Source: Mesorhizobium escarrei
Lineage (GTDB): Bacteria; Pseudomonadota; Alphaproteobacteria; Rhizobiales; Rhizobiaceae
Assembly (NCBI RefSeq): GCF_935825525.1
Contig: NZ_CAKXZT010000090.1
Span: 91,818 to 129,863 of the forward strand
Direction of reading: 5' to 3'
Length of the DNA stretch: 38,046 nucleotides
In this document: one piece after another, positions 15,698 through 23,408 of the stretch
Numbering within the stretch: position 1 is the stretch's first letter
Layout of the letters: each line of letters starts with the position of its first letter
Translations under genes and position numbers: made by a program
Notes under the pieces: model-generated
Seen by the model: only the letters and a program-made list of their open reading frames with translations
Told to the model about the DNA's origin: nothing
The model's database searches: none

Positions 15698-16126
15698 TCA
15701 GAAAGACAAGGCGACGAGGGACGCCGCCACGAACAGGCCGAGCGCGACGCGCTGCTTCATCAGCAGGCGTTGCGTGCCCGCGATGCGCCGGTCGAGCGAG
15801 CGGATGCCGGCAGCGGCCGGTTTGACGCGCATGCGCGCCAGCACGTCGTCGACCGAGGCACCGCCGGCGGCCTCGCTGATGTGGCTCGCCATCAGCCAGA
15901 ACAGCAACGCGTCGAAGACAAGCAAGGCCGAGACGGCGAGAGTGACCACGCCGCTCGCTGCCGCGACCAGCCAGGCCGCTGCCGCCAGCGTGGTCGCCTG
16001 TGGCTGCGCTGCCACGGCAATGACCGGCGCGGCCGCCAACGCGGCCAGCACCAAAAACAGCGGCCACACCGCCTGCGTCATCAGCCCGGCGGCGAACGCT
16101 TCGGCCTTGTCTCGATGGGCACTCAT
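15698..16126 (-). CDS. Small membrane protein of the ynb-like operon
   Basis: This 142-residue protein has three or four hydrophobic segments: about 16-37 (AVWPLFLVLAALAAAPVIAVAA), 45-80 in two parts, and 122-140 at the C-terminus (LGLFVAASLVALSF). Between them is a hydrophilic loop with VDDVLARMRVKP and RSLDRRIAGTQRLLMKQR. No catalytic motif is seen. The start overlaps the stop of the PAP2/phosphatase gene by 4 bp (ATGA), which implies translational coupling and a shared job. E. coli ynbABCD, as I recall it, has no counterpart. The role is unknown; an accessory or scaffold subunit is a guess. Confidence 0.75.
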   Translation of the reverse strand: MSAHRDKAEAFAAGLMTQAVWPLFLVLAALAAAPVIAVAAQPQATTLAAAAWLVAAASGVVTLAVSALLVFDALLFWLMASHISEAAGGASVDDVLARMRVKPAAAGIRSLDRRIAGTQRLLMKQRVALGLFVAASLVALSF

Positions 16127-17463
16127 GCCGGCTCGTCCATCGCGATCCGAAGAAGCACCGGTCGGCCCGATGCGGCGAGCCGCGCGTGCGCCTGCGCCAG
16201 CGTTGGCGAGCGGCCTGTGGCAACCAGCCATCCGGCGACGGCGCCGGCGCTGCGCTGGAAGCCGAGCGCGCAGCAGACCAGCACGGTGCCGTGGCTGCGC
16301 GCGTCCTCGATTGCCGCCACCGCTTGCGCCTGCGCCGCTGGCGATGGCGGCAATAGGTCGACCATGGCGACAGCCGTCCAGCGGCAGGTGACGCCGTGCG
16401 GCCGCTCCAGCTCGCCGGCAAGGTCGATCACCGTGCCGAAGGCGCCGGCCTCGGCGACGGTGGGAAAGCGGCCGAGGAAGACACAGTCGGCAATGGCGAC
16501 ATGCGGCGGCAGCCTGCGCGTCCATATCCATGCGTTGATCCTGGCGCCAAGCCGGTGGGGCAGCAGCAAAACTCGGCTGGCCGGCGAGACGCTGCCGTCG
16601 GCCGTTTTCTGGAACACTTTGGCGCCGGCTCCGGCATAGCCGAAGGCAACGATGGCCAGCGCCAGCGCCGGCCACAGCAGGATGAGCCACAGCGCCGAGA
16701 CGAAGGCGCCGGCAACGGCGCCGGCCAGTGCCAGCGCTGCGACGAGCGCGTAGAACAGCGCCAGCCGCCGTGCCTTGGGATCGGCGGTCAGCCGGAAGCC
16801 GGCGAACGGCAATTCGCCGTTGCGCGGAAACAGCCACAGGGCGAAAAAGCCGAGCAAAGCGCCGGTCGGGATATCGATGACATGGTGCTGCCACGTCGTC
16901 AGCACTGAGGCGCCGATCAGCAAACACCAGACGTGCCAGACGATGCCGGCCATGCCTTTGAGCCGACAGCGCCAATGATCCCAGATGATGACCAGCAGCG
17001 CGATGTGCAGTGACGGCGCCTGGTTGAACGGCTTGTCGAAGCCGCCGAGCACCGCGAACATGAAACCTGGCAGGCCTGATGTCTGCGGCCGCACGAAGGT
17101 CGCCGTCAGCGGGAACAGGAGGAAACAGGCGACGGCGACGATTTGCGCCGTGAGATAGCGGCCGGCGAGACGATCGACGCCGCGCTTCGTATCGTTGAGC
17201 AGCAGCGACAGGCCGTAGAACAGGTTGATCGACCAATAGGGCACGATCGTCCAGGCGATGAACGGGATGTTGCGCTCCCAGGCAAAGACGATGCTGCCGA
17301 CATCGTCGCGCTGCGATGCCAGCCAGTTGGCGAAGCCGTAGGTCGCGTAGAAGAACGGCGCCAGAAACGCCAGCCACAACGCTGCGCGTAGCACGATTTT
17401 GGCGTACGGGTCGCGCGCAGAAAGGACAGGGGCAGCGGCAGGGCCAAGGACAGGCAAGACCAT
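16123..17463 (-). CDS. ynbD: PAP2 phosphatase fused to dual-specificity phosphatase, YnbD-like
   Basis: This 446-residue protein has two phosphatase modules. Residues about 30-290 are a polytopic PAP2-type domain with PSLH (150-153) and TTWQHHVID (His193/194, Asp197) matching the PSGH and SRxxxxxHxxxD boxes, although the usual Arg of the third box is replaced. Residues about 320-446 are a cytosolic dual-specificity phosphatase-like domain with the CALGFQR cysteine loop (Cys398-x5-Arg404). This combination and length match E. coli YnbD. A likely role is to remove a phosphate from a lipid phosphate intermediate such as a phosphatidyl-alcohol phosphate. The start is the ATG at 17463, just after the upstream stop. 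Confidence 0.88.
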   Translation of the reverse strand: MVLPVLGPAAAPVLSARDPYAKIVLRAALWLAFLAPFFYATYGFANWLASQRDDVGSIVFAWERNIPFIAWTIVPYWSINLFYGLSLLLNDTKRGVDRLAGRYLTAQIVAVACFLLFPLTATFVRPQTSGLPGFMFAVLGGFDKPFNQAPSLHIALLVIIWDHWRCRLKGMAGIVWHVWCLLIGASVLTTWQHHVIDIPTGALLGFFALWLFPRNGELPFAGFRLTADPKARRLALFYALVAALALAGAVAGAFVSALWLILLWPALALAIVAFGYAGAGAKVFQKTADGSVSPASRVLLLPHRLGARINAWIWTRRLPPHVAIADCVFLGRFPTVAEAGAFGTVIDLAGELERPHGVTCRWTAVAMVDLLPPSPAAQAQAVAAIEDARSHGTVLVCCALGFQRSAGAVAGWLVATGRSPTLAQAHARLAASGRPVLLRIAMDEPA

Positions 17464-17465
17464 GC

Positions 17466-19247
17466 TCAGACGCGCCGCGCGACCGAGACGGTGAAGATGC
17501 CCCACTGGTCGATGCGCTGGTCGAGCTTCTCGAAGCCGGCCACCGCCACCAGCTGGTCCATCTCGCCTTGCGTGCGCCGGCGCATCACCCAGGCCTGGCC
17601 GCCGCGATGCGAGGTCAGGCTGCGCGCGATCATTTCGAGCTGCGGATGCCAGGGCTGGTTGGTGTAGACAAGCAGGCTGCCGGGCTGCATCGCCTTGGCC
17701 AGCCCGCCGAGCGAGCGGGCGATCATGGCGTTGTCGGCAAACAATTCGTAAAGCCCGGAGACGATAGCCAGGTCCGGCGCCGGCTCCAGCGCGGCGAGCA
17801 TCTCGGCGTCGAAAGCGTCAGCCCGGTGGAACGAGACGCTGGTCGGCAGGCGCCGCTCGGCGATCAGCTTGCAGCCGAGCGAAACGTTGAGCTCGGAAAA
17901 ATCCTGCAGCCGCACGCTGGCCGGCGGCTCGGTGCATTTGGCGACGGCGTCGAGCACGTAGCGGCCGTGGCCGGCAGCGATATCGACGATATGGACCGTG
18001 CGGCCGGCGGCCTTCAGCGTCGCAGTGGCGCTGCCGATCAGCTCTTCCAGATGCAGCTTGCGCTGGCGGATGCCGCGCCAGCCGATGGCGTCGAGAAAGG
18101 TGCGATCGATCATGCGGCCGAGCGGATCGTGGCCCCGCGCCTGGTTCTCGTAGACGTAGTCGAGCGTCGAGCCGGAATCGAAGCCGGTGGCGATCCCAGT
18201 CTTCATGCCTGACGACAGCCACGCGCCCATGCGGATCGAGGCGCGGCTCATTGCCCAGTAGAGGCCTTTCGGTGACAGCAGGGCGAGCGGCGAGGCCAGC
18301 CGGTCGGCCTCGTCGCGTGTGTAGCCGGCGCGGTCGGCCGCGGTCAGCTCGACCGGCTGCCCTGGCGTCGCGAACTGTCTTTCGAGGAACGGCTTGATCA
18401 GGTCGAGTGCCTTGCGGCGGTCGCGTTCGCCCAGCGTGTCGTGGAAGAAACCAGGCAGTACATGCCGCTCCTTGGCCGGGCTGGCGAGATTGACGAAGAA
18501 CTCGTGCTGCGGTCCATGCCGCACCACCCAGTCGCTGCCCGAGATCAGCAATTGCGTCGGCACGGTGATGGCGCGGGCGTCCGACACGATGCGCGCGGCG
18601 TGGTCGTAGAGCTCGACCAGGATGTTGGAAGCGATCGGCCGCGTGATCAGCGGATCGGCCTCGAAGGAGGCGATGCGCTCGGGGTCATGCGTCAGGAACT
18701 TGGCCTTGACGTAGGAATTGACGAAGAAGCGGCCCTTGATCTTCTGCCACAGCGCAATGCCTGGCTTGGCGAAGGGCACGTAGAGCTTGACCGAGAAGGC
18801 CGGCGAGGCCAGCACCAGTGCGCGGATGTCGGGCGCATAATCATGCACCCAGGCGGCAGCGAGCACCGCGCCGAAGGATTGCGCGATCAGCGCGATGTCG
18901 CGCTGGGAAAAACCGTCTCTGCCGATCTCGCGCACCAAACAATCGATGTCGCGCACAAGTGCGGCAAAAGACGGCGCATAGCCGCGCTCGCCGGCCGAGC
19001 GGCCATTGCCGCGCGCGTCCCAGGCGTAGAAGGCATGGCCGGGCATATCGAGTTCGTCGACCAGATGCGCCATGCGGCCGCCATGCTCGTGGCCGCGGTG
19101 GAACAGCAGAACCGCGCCCCTGGCGGGTTGCCCGGCAGCCGGCCAATAGCGGTAGAAGATATCGGTGCCGTCATGGGTGCGGAAGGTGCGCTCCTGCGCC
19201 ACCCGCTGCTCAACTGCGGCAGCGGCAATCGTCGGTTCATGAAGCAT
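17466..19247 (-). CDS. ynbC: Alpha/beta hydrolase - SAM methyltransferase fusion, YnbC-like
   Basis: This 593-residue two-domain enzyme has, at residues about 15-295, a serine aminopeptidase/monoacylglycerol-lipase-like alpha/beta hydrolase: FHRGHEHGGR oxyanion strand, nucleophile Ser124 in AQSFGA, likely acid Asp239 in SGSDW and His269 in GFFHDTLGE. Residues about 355-593 are a class I SAM-dependent methyltransferase, with motif I VDIAAGHGRYVLD at 421-433 and a post-motif acidic residue in VRLQDFSELN. The order and length match E. coli YnbC. Together with CDP-lipid enzymes it suggests deacylation and methylation of a lipid or headgroup. No membrane segment is seen, so it is probably cytosolic or peripheral. 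It lies 30 bp after ynbA and 2 bp before ynbD. Confidence 0.9.
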   Translation of the reverse strand: MLHEPTIAAAAVEQRVAQERTFRTHDGTDIFYRYWPAAGQPARGAVLLFHRGHEHGGRMAHLVDELDMPGHAFYAWDARGNGRSAGERGYAPSFAALVRDIDCLVREIGRDGFSQRDIALIAQSFGAVLAAAWVHDYAPDIRALVLASPAFSVKLYVPFAKPGIALWQKIKGRFFVNSYVKAKFLTHDPERIASFEADPLITRPIASNILVELYDHAARIVSDARAITVPTQLLISGSDWVVRHGPQHEFFVNLASPAKERHVLPGFFHDTLGERDRRKALDLIKPFLERQFATPGQPVELTAADRAGYTRDEADRLASPLALLSPKGLYWAMSRASIRMGAWLSSGMKTGIATGFDSGSTLDYVYENQARGHDPLGRMIDRTFLDAIGWRGIRQRKLHLEELIGSATATLKAAGRTVHIVDIAAGHGRYVLDAVAKCTEPPASVRLQDFSELNVSLGCKLIAERRLPTSVSFHRADAFDAEMLAALEPAPDLAIVSGLYELFADNAMIARSLGGLAKAMQPGSLLVYTNQPWHPQLEMIARSLTSHRGGQAWVMRRRTQGEMDQLVAVAGFEKLDQRIDQWGIFTVSVARRV

Positions 19248-19277
19248 GTTTTTCCCCAGGCGGATGCGACCGGAATT

Positions 19278-19880
19278 TCAGCCGCCGCTCCCGTTAAGGC
19301 CGCTGCGTATCCGGTTGATGGCGGTCACCAGCGAGAGTGTAGCCATTGCCGGAAACACAAACGGCGTGATCGCTTCCACCCACAGGCCGCAGGCGATGAG
19401 GAAGGCGACGATGCCGAGCGCCAGCGCCCGATCGCTCTTGCCGAACGGCCCGGCATAATTGCGCCCGGTGCCCGCCGCGATGCCGAGCACGCCGGCGAAC
19501 TCCACAAGCACCGCCGTGATGGCAAAGGCGACGACGCCCCAGGCAGGGAAGAGAGCGACAAAGGCCAGGATCAGCGCCAGGTCGGAGACGGCGTCGCAGA
19601 GCTCGTTTAGATACATGCCGAGCTTGGAGGCCTGGCCATGTTCCCGCGCCAGCATGCCGTCGATGGCGTTGAGCGCCATGCGCGCAAACAGCACCACCGG
19701 CATCAGCAGGAAGACGGCGCGATGGCCGGCAAGGGCCGCGACCACAACGCCGGTGGCAACCGACAGGGCGGCAGCTAGCAGCGTGATCTGGTTGGCGGTG
19801 ACGCCGGCCCCGGCCAGCCGGTCGGCAAGCGGCCGCAGCCTAGCCTGGAAGGCCGGTTTCAGCGCATAAAGCGTCGGCAT
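19278..19880 (-). CDS. ynbA: CDP-alcohol phosphatidyltransferase, YnbA-like
   Basis: This 200-residue inner-membrane protein, with about six helices, would swap CMP of a CDP-lipid for an alcohol. The signature is NAIDGMLAREHGQASKLGMYLNELCD (about 71-96). The usual pattern is D-x2-DG-x2-AR-x8-G-x3-D-x3-D, and here the first and third Asp are Asn71 and Asn92 while Asp74 and Asp96 remain. As I recall, E. coli YnbA has Asn at the same places, so this looks like a subfamily trait and not decay. Start: ATG at 19880; an upstream extension to 19988 is not supported. It is the first gene of the operon, so its upstream region (19881-20278) holds the promoter. Confidence 0.88.
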   Translation of the reverse strand: MPTLYALKPAFQARLRPLADRLAGAGVTANQITLLAAALSVATGVVVAALAGHRAVFLLMPVVLFARMALNAIDGMLAREHGQASKLGMYLNELCDAVSDLALILAFVALFPAWGVVAFAITAVLVEFAGVLGIAAGTGRNYAGPFGKSDRALALGIVAFLIACGLWVEAITPFVFPAMATLSLVTAINRIRSGLNGSGG

Positions 19881-20052
19881 GTGCGAACCCCCCGGCCGCG
19901 GTGAAACTCCGGCGAGGATGATCAATTGGCGCGCAAGACGCAAGGGCGGCGGGTACATGGTTACGAACAGCGCTGGACGAGGCAACAAGCGACCGCTGTG
20001 CGAACTCGGAATAGAGCGCCTGATAGGTGTGGGGGGACTCTGCTGCAGGTGC

Positions 20053-20082
20053 GTGTTACCGTTTTCGTGAAAACGGTAACAC
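20053..20082. promoter_or_regulatory. 30-bp perfect palindrome, probable operator
   Basis: The left arm GTGTTACCGTTTTC and right arm GAAAACGGTAACAC are perfectly complementary around a central GT. No U-tract follows on either side, which argues against a terminator. The half-sites TGTTACCG and CGGTAACA resemble LacI/GntR-type operators (E. coli GntR sites contain TGTTACC). It lies between two divergent units and could control one or both. Confidence 0.55.
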
Positions 20083-20228
20083 TCCGCTGCGAGCTGCGTG
20101 GACGCGGGCCGAAAATTACCTGTCGGCAGTCCGCCCTTCCTTCCCGACCTCCAATGCGCGCACTGCGGCCACCCGGGTCAAAACAGCCCCCGCCGTTTTG
20201 GCGGGCATGGTTCATCTCTCAATGAGAA

Positions 20229-20262
20229 CTTTACAAATATTCAAAAATATGTGAAGTTATGT
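20229..20262 (+). promoter_or_regulatory. AT-rich promoter or operator of the isomerase gene
   Basis: A strongly AT-rich stretch (ACTTTACAAATATTCAAAAA and TATGTGAAGTTATG) precedes the ATG at 20279. It contains TTCA-N8-TGAA. RpiR-family repressors often bind short AT-rich palindromes with GAA/TTC ends, and such a regulator is encoded at 21646-22521. Assignment is by inference. Confidence 0.4.
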
Positions 20263-20278
20263 CCCCAAAGGGTCATCC

Positions 20279-21268
20279 ATGACAGCCAATCGTTTCGCCA
20301 CACGCCTGAATTCCTTTGCCTCGCGGCCGCAGGCCGAATGGCCGGATCTTGTCGGCAAGCCGTCCATGCTGCAGATGGCGGCGCGTGCGGCGAAAGTTGC
20401 GGGGCTGACCGACCTTGACCTCAACTTTCCCGATCATGTCGATGAAAAACCCGCGGAAATGGCGCGACAACTCGGTGATCTCGGGCTTTCCATCAACGGT
20501 TTCGCCATGCGCTACTACTCCAACCCCGCCTTCAAGCTCGGCGCCTTCACCAATCCGGATCCGGCAGTTCGCCGCGAAGCCATCGACCTGACCAAGGTGG
20601 GCATCGACGCCGCGCGTGAGGCGGGCGCCAATCTGATGACGCTGTGGCTCGGGCAGGATGGCTTCGACTATGCCTTCCAGGCCGATTACGCGACGCTGTG
20701 GAAACACGAAGTAGATGGCATTCGTGAAGTGGCAGCACATGACCCCGACTGCCAGATCAGCCTGGAATACAAGCCCAACGAGCCGCGTTCCTACAGCCTG
20801 ATGCCGGACGCGGCGACGACATTGCTGGCGATCCGCGATATCGGCCTGCCCAATCTCGGCGTGACGCTCGATTTTGCCCATGTGCTCTATGCCGACGAGC
20901 AGCCGGCTTTTGCCGCAGCACTTGTGGCGCGCCACAGCAAGCTCTTGGGCGTGCATCTCAACGACGGCTACGCCAAGCGTGACGACGGCCTGATGGTCGG
21001 CGCGGTGCATACGCTGCAGACGATCGAGTTGCTCCGACAGATCCGCCGCGACGGCTACGCCGGCGCCATCTACTTCGACACGTTCCCCGACATGACCGGC
21101 CTCGATCCGGTCCACGAATGCGAAGTCAACATCGCCACCGTCAAGCGCATGCTGCGCGTCGTCGATCGGTTGGAAAGGGACAACCGCCTGACTACCGCCA
21201 TCGACCGCCAGGATGCGGTCGCGTCGCAAGCCATCATCCAGGAAGCCATGCTCGGGCCGGACGGCTGA
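20279..21268 (+). CDS. Sugar phosphate isomerase/epimerase (AP-endonuclease-2-like TIM barrel)
   Basis: This 329-residue cytosolic TIM-barrel protein is of the xylose-isomerase-like family. Metal-site strands are visible: SLEYKPNEPRSY (Glu), GVTLDFAHVLYA (Asp, His), LLGVHLNDGYAKRDDG (His, Asp) and AIYFDTFPD (Asp). It probably isomerises or epimerises a ketose or sugar acid. Downstream come a remnant of a sugar-binding protein gene, an RpiR regulator and a ribokinase-like kinase, a typical pentose or hexose catabolic set. The true substrate is not evident. The ATG at 20279 is 5 bp after a possible site AAAGGG. Confidence 0.85.
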   Translation: MTANRFATRLNSFASRPQAEWPDLVGKPSMLQMAARAAKVAGLTDLDLNFPDHVDEKPAEMARQLGDLGLSINGFAMRYYSNPAFKLGAFTNPDPAVRREAIDLTKVGIDAAREAGANLMTLWLGQDGFDYAFQADYATLWKHEVDGIREVAAHDPDCQISLEYKPNEPRSYSLMPDAATTLLAIRDIGLPNLGVTLDFAHVLYADEQPAFAAALVARHSKLLGVHLNDGYAKRDDGLMVGAVHTLQTIELLRQIRRDGYAGAIYFDTFPDMTGLDPVHECEVNIATVKRMLRVVDRLERDNRLTTAIDRQDAVASQAIIQEAMLGPDG

Positions 21269-21303
21269 TGCCGGCGCCGTTTTCAACCAAGGGAGGAAAG
21301 ACC

Positions 21304-21387
21304 ATGAAATTTCTGCTTGCCACCGCCACCGCTGCGCTGATGGCGCTGTCCATCGGCTCGGCGGAAAGGCTGGGCGAGACGAAGTAA
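21304..21387 (+). pseudogene. Remnant of a sugar ABC binding-protein gene (N- and C-terminal ends joined)
   Basis: A strong ribosome site (GGGAGGAAAG) and ATG begin a 27-codon frame that reads as a complete Sec signal peptide ending SIGSA, followed at once by ERLGETK and a stop. The last seven residues and 23 bp (21364-21386) are identical to the 3' end of the ribose-type binding-protein gene at 35283-36236. That gene has a different (Tat-type) signal, so the N-terminus comes from another gene. The whole mature protein is missing. The palindromic element that follows is also shared with the 35-kb locus. Confidence 0.8.
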
Positions 21388-21403
21388 GCCAATTGGCGAG
21401 GCC

Positions 21404-21579
21404 GGCGGGACAGCGCCCCCCTCTGGCCTGCCGGCCATCTCCCCCACTTGGGGGGAGATCGGCAGCTTCGCCGATGCGCCTTTTCTGCAACGTTGAAGAT
21501 TGGCGAAAGCCGGCGTGACAGCTAATCTCCCCCCCGTTGGGGGGATGCCCGGCAGGGCAGAGGGGGGCGCTGTCCCGCC
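21404..21579. repeat. Palindromic repeat element, diverged copy
   Basis: The ends GGCGGGACAGCGCCCCCC and its inverse define a 176-bp palindromic element. Inside are CTCCCCCACTTGGGGGGAG and CTCCCCCCCGTTGGGGGGA stems, plus a unique middle (GCTTCGCCGATGCGCC). The middle and the right flank TGCGTAGAAATCGCAA also occur at 35059-35242. It separates the binding-protein remnant from the RpiR gene. Confidence 0.85.
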
Positions 21580-21645
21580 GGCCTGCGTAGAAATCGCAAT
21601 CTCCACTGCGCTGAGCGAAGTCGATCGCGTGACGAGGGGACGTGG

Positions 21646-22521
21646 ATGACCTTGACCAGCCTGGATCTGAAAGCAGTAGGACCGCGCATCCGCATGATGA
21701 TGCCGCATTTGACGCCGCTCGAGGCGAAGGTGGTGGAGACCGTCTTCGGACGGCGCGGCTTCGACGAGACCATTCCGCTCAAGCAGATCGCCGAGGAGGC
21801 CGGCGTGTCGGAGGCGATGGTGGTGAAAATCGCCAAGAAACTGGGATTTTCCGGCTATCGCGACTTCCGCACCGCGGTCTATGAATACAGCCGCCTACCG
21901 ACCGCAGAAATGCATCAGGAACTGTCGGTCGACGACAGTTCGGCCGAGATCGTCCAAAAAGTGTTCCGCACCTCGATCCAGGCGCTGGAGGAGACGCTGG
22001 CGATCCTCGACATGGACGATTTCGACCGCGTCGCCGATCTTTTGTACCGCGCCAAGAACCGCGATTTCTATGGCGTCGGCGGCTCGGCGCAGATCGCGCG
22101 CGACGTCTCGCACAAATTCCTGCGCATCGGTATCCGCACATCGGTGTACGACGATTCGCACATGATGCTGATGTCGGCCTCGCTGCTCGGCGCCGACGAC
22201 ATCGCCGTCGGCTTCTCGCATTCCGGCAACACCAGCGCCGTCATCGATGCCATCCAGCTTGCTCGCAAGAGCGGCGCGCGGACGCTGGCCATCACCAATT
22301 ACGACAACTCGCCGCTGGCCGCCGTCGCCGACATCGTGCTGTGCTCGACCGCGCAGGGCTCGCCATTGATGGGCGAGAACGCGGCGGCACGCATCGCCCA
22401 GCTCAACATTCTTGACGCGCTGTTCGTCGCGGTGGCGCAGCGCGACTACCAGGCGGCGGAGCGCAATCTCGGCCGCACGATGTCGGCGGTAACGTCGAAA
22501 CGGCGGGACAGGGGCACATGA
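21646..22521 (+). CDS. RpiR/MurR-family transcription regulator
   Basis: This 291-residue repressor-type regulator has an N-terminal HTH_6 domain (about 10-85, with [31 protein letters not shown] as recognition region). A SIS sugar-phosphate isomerase-like sensor domain follows (about 125-265: [37 protein letters not shown]). It would sense a sugar phosphate and control the neighbouring isomerase and kinase genes and perhaps the transporter at 32-36 kb. Its stop overlaps the start of the kinase gene by 4 bp. The ATG has GAGGGG upstream. The palindromic repeat lies only 66 bp before the start, so the promoter is compressed or provided by the repeat flank. Confidence 0.9.
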   Translation: MTLTSLDLKAVGPRIRMMMPHLTPLEAKVVETVFGRRGFDETIPLKQIAEEAGVSEAMVVKIAKKLGFSGYRDFRTAVYEYSRLPTAEMHQELSVDDSSAEIVQKVFRTSIQALEETLAILDMDDFDRVADLLYRAKNRDFYGVGGSAQIARDVSHKFLRIGIRTSVYDDSHMMLMSASLLGADDIAVGFSHSGNTSAVIDAIQLARKSGARTLAITNYDNSPLAAVADIVLCSTAQGSPLMGENAAARIAQLNILDALFVAVAQRDYQAAERNLGRTMSAVTSKRRDRGT

Positions 22522-23408
22522 CGGCTCCGCTGGTCACCGTGTTCGGCAGCCTGCATTACGACATCATGGTCGAAGCCCCCGACCGCCCGCGCAAGGGCGA
22601 AACCGTGACCGGCCATGCCTGGCAGCCGAAATGCGGCGGCAAGGGCGGCAATCAGGCGGTGTCGGCCGCGCGGGCCGGCGTGCGCTCGGCGATGATCGGC
22701 GCCGTCGGCGATGACGATTTCGGCCGCCTGCTTCTCGGTAATCTCGAACGCAACGGCGTCGACAGCCGCTTCGTACGGGTCGCGCCTGGCGCCGGCTCCG
22801 GCATGAGCGTGGCGATCTTCGACGACGGCGGCGACTATGGCGCGGTGATCGTCTCAGGCAGCAATCTCACCTTGGGCGAGAAGGACATCTCGGCCGCGAC
22901 CGAGATCGTTGCGCACACGGCGGTGCTGCTGCTGCAGAACGAGGTGCCGGAAGCCGCCAACATTGCCGCAGCGCGGGCGGTGAGGAAATACGGTGGTCGG
23001 ATCGTGCTCAACGCCGCGCCCGCGCGAAAACTGTCCGGCGAACTGATCGCACTCACCGATATCGTCATCGTCAACGCCATCGAGGCGGAATTTCTGGCCG
23101 GCATTCCGGTCGTCGACACGCTCGAGGGGGCTGCCGAGGCGGCACGCATGCTGGCCGATTTTTACCCGGCCGCGATCGTCACCGCCGGCGGGGAGGGCGT
23201 TGCCTATTGCGACCGCGACGGCCAGACGTTCGCGCTGGCGGCCGTCCCGGTGAAGGTCGTCAGCACCCATGGCGCCGGCGACGAATTCGTCGGCGCGTTC
23301 GCGGCAGGCCTTACCCGCGGGCATCAGGTCGAGGCCGCACTTGCTGCCGCCAACGCCGCCGCGGCCTTGCTGGTCGCCACGCCAGAACGGCAGCGCGATG
23401 CGATCTGA
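22518..23408 (+). CDS. Ribokinase-like sugar kinase (PfkB family)
   Basis: This 296-residue cytosolic kinase would phosphorylate a sugar at the expense of ATP. Family motifs are present: N-terminal GSLHYDIMVEAPDRPRKGE, the sugar-binding GGKGGNQAVSAARAG (about 39-53) and the C-terminal PfkB signature STHGAGDEFVGAFAAGL with the catalytic Asp in GAGD. It is coupled to the RpiR regulator by an ATGA overlap. With the TIM-barrel isomerase upstream it forms a sugar-use set. The sugar is unknown; ribose is only a default guess from the family. Confidence 0.9.
   Translation: MTAPLVTVFGSLHYDIMVEAPDRPRKGETVTGHAWQPKCGGKGGNQAVSAARAGVRSAMIGAVGDDDFGRLLLGNLERNGVDSRFVRVAPGAGSGMSVAIFDDGGDYGAVIVSGSNLTLGEKDISAATEIVAHTAVLLLQNEVPEAANIAAARAVRKYGGRIVLNAAPARKLSGELIALTDIVIVNAIEAEFLAGIPVVDTLEGAAEAARMLADFYPAAIVTAGGEGVAYCDRDGQTFALAAVPVKVVSTHGAGDEFVGAFAAGLTRGHQVEAALAAANAAAALLVATPERQRDAI

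Larger units (their letters stand above)
19881..20278. other. Divergent intergenic region with a strong palindrome
   Basis: No gene is visible in these 398 bp between the ynb-like operon (leftward) and the sugar isomerase gene (rightward). It holds a 30-bp perfect palindrome (20053-20082), a hairpin CCCGCC-GTTTT-GGCGGG (20189-20205), a small palindrome TCTCA-A-TGAGA, and an AT-rich block (20220-20262) just before the isomerase. Confidence 0.65.

Noticed and set aside
14898..16421. Upstream extension of the acyltransferase frame to 508 codons
   Set aside because: The extension overlaps two genes with recognisable products; its translation is Arg/Ala-rich noise before MSKLGTRTF.
16127..17377. 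Upstream extension of the small membrane protein frame to 559 codons
   Set aside because: It overlaps the YnbD-like gene in another frame; the ATGA-coupled start at 16126 explains the real gene.
20273..21490. 405-codon open frame antisense to the sugar isomerase gene
   Set aside because: Runs through the palindromic repeat, has no start signal, and the isomerase has conserved metal-site motifs.
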